Below, piece by piece: positions 60,716 to 64,000 of a stretch of DNA of 64,000 nucleotides. The notes under the pieces were generated by a model. It was not told the origin of the DNA. It worked only from the letters and a program-made list of their open reading frames with translations, and made no database searches. The stretch is from NCBI GenBank assembly GCA_945929965.1, contig CAMEOT010000012.1, positions 1 to 64,000 of the forward strand, in the 5' to 3' direction. Numbering within the stretch: the stretch's first letter is position 1; every line of letters starts with the position of its first letter. Made by a program: the position numbers and the translations under genes. The DNA comes from an uncultured Lachnospiraceae bacterium. GTDB taxonomy: Bacteria; Bacillota; Clostridia; Lachnospirales; Lachnospiraceae.

Positions 60716-62812
60716 ATGCGAATACTTTCAGATGCACTGGGATACGTTATGTACTTTTGTTATTACCTGGTACATAATTACGGCTTGGCTATTATTCTGT
60801 TCACGCTGATCAGTAAGATCGTTCTTTTACCGGTATCGGTATGGGTACAGAAGAATTCCATTAAAATGGTAAAAATGCAGCCTGAGATCAACCGGATCAA
60901 AGCAAAACATTTCGGTGATGCGGACCGGATCGCAGACGAACAGTCCAAAATATTCAAGAGAGAGAAGTATAACCCGCTGGCATCTCTGATTCCCCTGGCG
61001 GTTCAGATTATTCTGCTGATGGGACTGGTGGAGGTTATCTATCATCCGTTAGATTATCTGCTGCATATGTCTCAGGATGTGATCACTGCATTTAACGGTC
61101 TGGCGATCAGTCTGGCAGGGGTGAATCCGGAGAGCTCTTCCGTTCAGCTTACGGTAGTGGAGATGATCAAGAGCGGCAAATACGCAGAGCAGTTCGCTGC
61201 ATTGCAGAGCAATCTTGCCGGTGTGGATATCGCTTCTGTATTACAGCAGGTAGAGAGCATATCTCTGGATTTCTGCGGTATTAACTTGAGCTGGGTACCA
61301 TCCGAAGTGGGTGGCATTGATATTATTGTGCCCATTGCAGCGGGAGTATCCGCATGGTTGTTATGTGTGGCGCAGAATGCGGCCAATGTCATTCAGGCAG
61401 AACAGTCTAAACTGAACAAATATGGTATGATGGCATTTTCCGTAGGACTTTCCCTGTATCTGGGCTGGTTTGTTCCCGCCGGTGTGGCACTGTACTGGAT
61501 CGCCAGCAATCTGTTTGCAATCTTACAGCAGTATCTGTTAAACTGGGCCATTAATCCAAAAGACTATGTGGATTACGAAGCACTGGAGGCCAGCAAACAG
61601 GAACTGGATGAATTACAGTCTATCGGAGGCAGGAAAAAGCCTTTTGCGAGAAATCCTTATGCCAAGAGAGAGAAGAAGGACTTCAAGCGTTTCTTCTCGG
61701 TGGTGAATAAGCATCTGGTATTTTATTCCGAGAGCAGTGGTTTCTATAAATATTATCAGGGAATCATTGAATGGCTGTTAGCCCATACGAATCTGACCAT
61801 TCATTATATTACCAGTGACCCTGAGGATCAGATCTTCGTACTGGCAGAGAAAGAGAATAAGATCCGTGCCTATTATATCGGGGAGAAGAGGCTGATCACT
61901 CTGATGATGAAGATGGATGCGGATGTGGTTGTTATGACCATGCCGGATATTGAGAATTTTCATATCAAGCGCAGTTATGTGAGAAAAGATATTGAATATA
62001 TCTACATCCCTCATTGTATGGACAGCCTGAATATGACCATGCGTACCGGATCCATGGATCATTACGATACGGTATATTGTGTCGGTAAACATCATACCGA
62101 GGAGATCCGCAAAACGGAGGAAGCCTACGGTCTGCCACCTAAGAAGCTGATCGACTGGGGATACTGTCTGTTAGACCGCATGATCGAAGATTACAAGAAG
62201 GCAGACAAGACGCCTCATGAGAAAAAACATATTTTGATCGCCCCCTCCTGGCAGAAGGACAATATTGTGGACAGTTGTCTCGAAGGTATGCTGGATGATC
62301 TGGCAGGTAAGGGCTATGAAGTTGTAGTGCGTCCTCATCCCCAGCAGGTACGTTTACAGCGGGACAAGATGGACCGACTGAAAGAGCGTTATGCGAATAA
62401 CCCGGATATCGAGATCCAGACTGACTTTTCTTCCAACAGCACTGTATTTGAGGCAGATCTGTTAGTGACCGACTGGTCCGGTATCGCTTATGAGTATGCG
62501 TTCACGACGAACAAGCCGGTATTATTCGTGGATACGCCCATGAAGGTCATGAATCCGGAGTATCAGAAGATCGACACTGTACCTATCAATATCTGGATGC
62601 GGGATGTCATCGGAGACCGTCTGAATCCTGCGAAGACAGAAGAGACTGAAAGTAAGGTCAGAAATCTGCTGGCACAAAAAGATGCTTACCATGATAGAAT
62701 TGAAAAATTCGTGGAAGAGTATGTATACAACCTGGGCAACAGTGCCGAAGTAGGTGCGAAATACATCGTACAGGCAGTTCAGGAACAGATTAAAAAAGCA
62801 AAAGAACAATAA
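60716..62812 (+). CDS. YidC/Oxa1 insertase fused to a CDP-glycerol glycerophosphotransferase-like enzyme
   Basis: One 698-residue frame. Residues about 1-285 are YidC-like: NYGLAIILFTLISKIVLLPVSV (Lys34 sits where insertases carry the groove Arg), QPEINRIKAKHFGDADRIADEQSKIFK (the cytoplasmic hairpin), KYNPLASLIPLAVQIILLMGL and a C-terminal GVALYWIASNLFAILQQYLL. A basic linker (about 295-325) leads to a GT-B fold of the TagB/TagF type (about 330-698): YIPHCMDSLNMT, GKHHTEEIRKTEE, ILIAPSWQKDN, VVVRPHPQQ, LLVTDWSGIAYEYAF. Such enzymes transfer glycerol-phosphate-type units to wall polymers. AAAGGAG precedes the ATG at 60716. It heads an operon with a YIDP-type small membrane protein and a sulfatase-family enzyme. 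Confidence 0.88.
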   Translation: MRILSDALGYVMYFCYYLVHNYGLAIILFTLISKIVLLPVSVWVQKNSIKMVKMQPEINRIKAKHFGDADRIADEQSKIFKREKYNPLASLIPLAVQIILLMGLVEVIYHPLDYLLHMSQDVITAFNGLAISLAGVNPESSSVQLTVVEMIKSGKYAEQFAALQSNLAGVDIASVLQQVESISLDFCGINLSWVPSEVGGIDIIVPIAAGVSAWLLCVAQNAANVIQAEQSKLNKYGMMAFSVGLSLYLGWFVPAGVALYWIASNLFAILQQYLLNWAINPKDYVDYEALEASKQELDELQSIGGRKKPFARNPYAKREKKDFKRFFSVVNKHLVFYSESSGFYKYYQGIIEWLLAHTNLTIHYITSDPEDQIFVLAEKENKIRAYYIGEKRLITLMMKMDADVVVMTMPDIENFHIKRSYVRKDIEYIYIPHCMDSLNMTMRTGSMDHYDTVYCVGKHHTEEIRKTEEAYGLPPKKLIDWGYCLLDRMIEDYKKADKTPHEKKHILIAPSWQKDNIVDSCLEGMLDDLAGKGYEVVVRPHPQQVRLQRDKMDRLKERYANNPDIEIQTDFSSNSTVFEADLLVTDWSGIAYEYAFTTNKPVLFVDTPMKVMNPEYQKIDTVPINIWMRDVIGDRLNPAKTEETESKVRNLLAQKDAYHDRIEKFVEEYVYNLGNSAEVGAKYIVQAVQEQIKKAKEQ

Positions 62813-62869
62813 TCTGTAAAACAGAAATTACAAATAAATAAAAAGTAAAAGAAAGAGGTAAGTAAAATT

Positions 62870-63151
62870 ATGAAGAAATTAAGCAAAATCGCACAGGTAA
62901 CATTTTTCGCAGCAGCATTCGCAGTACTGTTCTCCGGTACGGCAGATGCCTATATCGATCCTTCCGTTATGAACTACGCCATTCAGGCAGTAGCGGGAGT
63001 CGTTATCGCAGTGGGCGCAGCAGCCGGTATTTACTGGAGAAAGGCAAAAAAGAAGATCGACAAGAGCCTCGGTATCGATGAGAACAGAAACAAAGAAGTA
63101 GAGTCCGACGATATCATGCTGGATCAGGCACAGGACAAGCGGGACAAGTAA
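62870..63151 (+). CDS. small YIDP-motif membrane protein
   Basis: 93 residues. Cleavable-looking signal (MKKLSKIAQVTFFAAAFAVL ... ADA), then AYIDPSVMNYAIQAVAGVVIAVGAAAGIYW (key Y-I-D-P and a membrane helix) and a basic KAKKKIDKSL stretch with acidic tail. Proteins with an AYIDP...W-R-K core are regular neighbours of LTA-synthase-like and other surface-polymer genes. AGAGGTAAG precedes the ATG. Exact role unknown; probably a complex subunit. Confidence 0.8.
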   Translation: MKKLSKIAQVTFFAAAFAVLFSGTADAYIDPSVMNYAIQAVAGVVIAVGAAAGIYWRKAKKKIDKSLGIDENRNKEVESDDIMLDQAQDKRDK

Positions 63152-63170
63152 GCAGGAGAAATACTTAGAA

Positions 63171-64000
63171 ATGAACAAACGGGATAAGAAACAATTACTG
63201 CCGGGAATCGTGATAGCTATTGCTATCGCATTTCTGGTATTCCTGTATGCACCAGTGGATCTGTACTGCAGCAATATATCGGAATTCTGGTTTGATTTCG
63301 GGATATTAATCAGGGCATCACTGGGGTTATTTTTGATTAGCGCTGTCATATTGTCTCTGGCCTATGTATGCTTATGGCTCATTCATCCGGTTTTATACCG
63401 CATAGGATTAACCGGGGGATTTTTGGGACTGCTTTGTACTTACATTCAGGGCAATTTTCTCGTAAAGAATCTGCCACCTTTGGATGGAACATCGATTCAG
63501 TGGGAAGAGTATACGGTACTTCGGACGGAGGACTTTGTCCTCTGGGGTATCGGATTGATCGTTGCCGTATTGATGTACATTTTCCTGAAAAAGGATATGC
63601 TGTCTAAAACGGTTATGTATTTAAGCGGTGGATTGACATTGATGTTGTTGATCACAGCAGTCAGTGTCGTGTTTACCAGTGGAGCGTTACAGGAGAAAGT
63701 ACATTATCAGTATGGTGCGGACAAAGAATTCGTGATGTCGGAAGATCAAAATTTTGTCATTCTTCTGTTGGATACTGTGGATTCCAGAACCGTTACGGAG
63801 CTGCTGACAGATCACCCCGAATATAATGAGACATTCCGGGATTTTACCTATTTTGAGAACACAGTGGGGGCATATTCCTGTACTGAGAGATCTGTACCGT
63901 ATATCCTGTCCGGAGAATGGTATGAAAATGATGAACCATTTGATGATTATATGAAACGAATGTATCAGGTGTCGCCGTTGTTTAACACATTACAGGAACG
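63171..64000 (+). CDS. sulfatase/LTA-synthase-like membrane enzyme (partial, runs off the window)
   Basis: Open from the ATG at 63171 to the window end (276 codons, no stop). Four to five N-terminal membrane segments (about 10-180: LLPGIVIAIAIAFLVFLYAP, ASLGLFLISAVILSLAYVCLWL, FVLWGIGLIVAVLMYIFL), then the start of an alkaline-phosphatase-superfamily domain: NFVILLLDTVDSRTVTEL (first metal Asp) and YFENTVGAYSCTERSVPYILSG, which holds the expected nucleophile region. Family members move phosphoglycerol or phosphoethanolamine groups outside the membrane. It starts 19 bases after the YIDP gene, with AGGAGA upstream. Confidence 0.82.
   Translation, partial: MNKRDKKQLLPGIVIAIAIAFLVFLYAPVDLYCSNISEFWFDFGILIRASLGLFLISAVILSLAYVCLWLIHPVLYRIGLTGGFLGLLCTYIQGNFLVKNLPPLDGTSIQWEEYTVLRTEDFVLWGIGLIVAVLMYIFLKKDMLSKTVMYLSGGLTLMLLITAVSVVFTSGALQEKVHYQYGADKEFVMSEDQNFVILLLDTVDSRTVTELLTDHPEYNETFRDFTYFENTVGAYSCTERSVPYILSGEWYENDEPFDDYMKRMYQVSPLFNTLQE

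Overview
The window reads as a chromosomal segment of a low-to-mid GC anaerobic Firmicute, most likely a gut Lachnospiraceae (Clostridia). Evidence: class III fructose-bisphosphatase, TypA, a lysine riboswitch ahead of dapA, a T-box ahead of cstA, DUF1836/DUF3842/DUF5688 proteins, strong GGAGG-type ribosome binding sites and many intrinsic terminators. No rRNA or CRISPR array was seen. One tRNA gene (Arg, anticodon CCG) is present.

Layout. 1-690: intergenic DNA with two structured-RNA candidates. One is a compact multi-stem RNA at 37-178 with its own promoter; the other is a roughly 240-bp element at 364-604. A second copy of that element, with compensatory base changes, lies between dapB and fbp. 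691-8344: typA, a two-OB-fold SSB-like protein, a CobO-like ATPase, lysine riboswitch-dapA-dapB, and fbp. 8346-15800: a lipoprotein, a stand-alone eukaryote-type HisA, a cold-shock protein, a degenerate LytM protein with a bactofilin, a TrpR-like regulator, a hairpin-rich 63-bp tandem repeat before a DUF1836 gene, PHP phosphatase, HIT protein, an orphan solute-binding lipoprotein and an XRE regulator. 15990-25290: an SPFH/zinc-ribbon pair, a GGDEF-EAL protein, PcrA, a small acidic membrane protein and an RlmD-type methyltransferase.

25300-33800 is the accessory part. It holds mobile-element debris (HTH protein, ORF6N protein, deleted serine recombinase), a bcp-yaaA peroxide operon, a siderophore ABC transporter destroyed by internal deletions, a PepSY lipoprotein, a truncated and an intact metallophosphoesterase, and a frameshifted GNAT gene coupled to a 40-aa ORF. 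34240-38453: MscS channel, InlB-repeat protein, and a coiled-coil membrane protein translationally coupled to a NYN/PIN nuclease. 38500-47021: T-box-cstA, MATE exporter, an ECF S-component with an attenuator-like leader, and a run DUF3842 - P-loop kinase - YqeG - aroE - aroK/aroQ fusion - efp.

47187-64000: DUF5688 protein, tRNA-Arg held between inverted repeats, SH3-domain protein, gdhA, class A PBP, YigZ, mgtE behind an overlapping short ORF, a DUF1905-like/C39-like cysteine peptidase, a periplasmic-binding/GGDEF protein, and finally an operon that runs off the window. That operon encodes a YidC-like insertase fused to a CDP-glycerol-type glycerophosphotransferase, a small YIDP-motif membrane protein and a sulfatase/LTA-synthase-like membrane enzyme. 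I read it as a cell-surface polymer assembly system and the most unusual protein-coding find here. The two most unusual non-coding finds are the covarying repeat pair and the structured RNA at the left edge.
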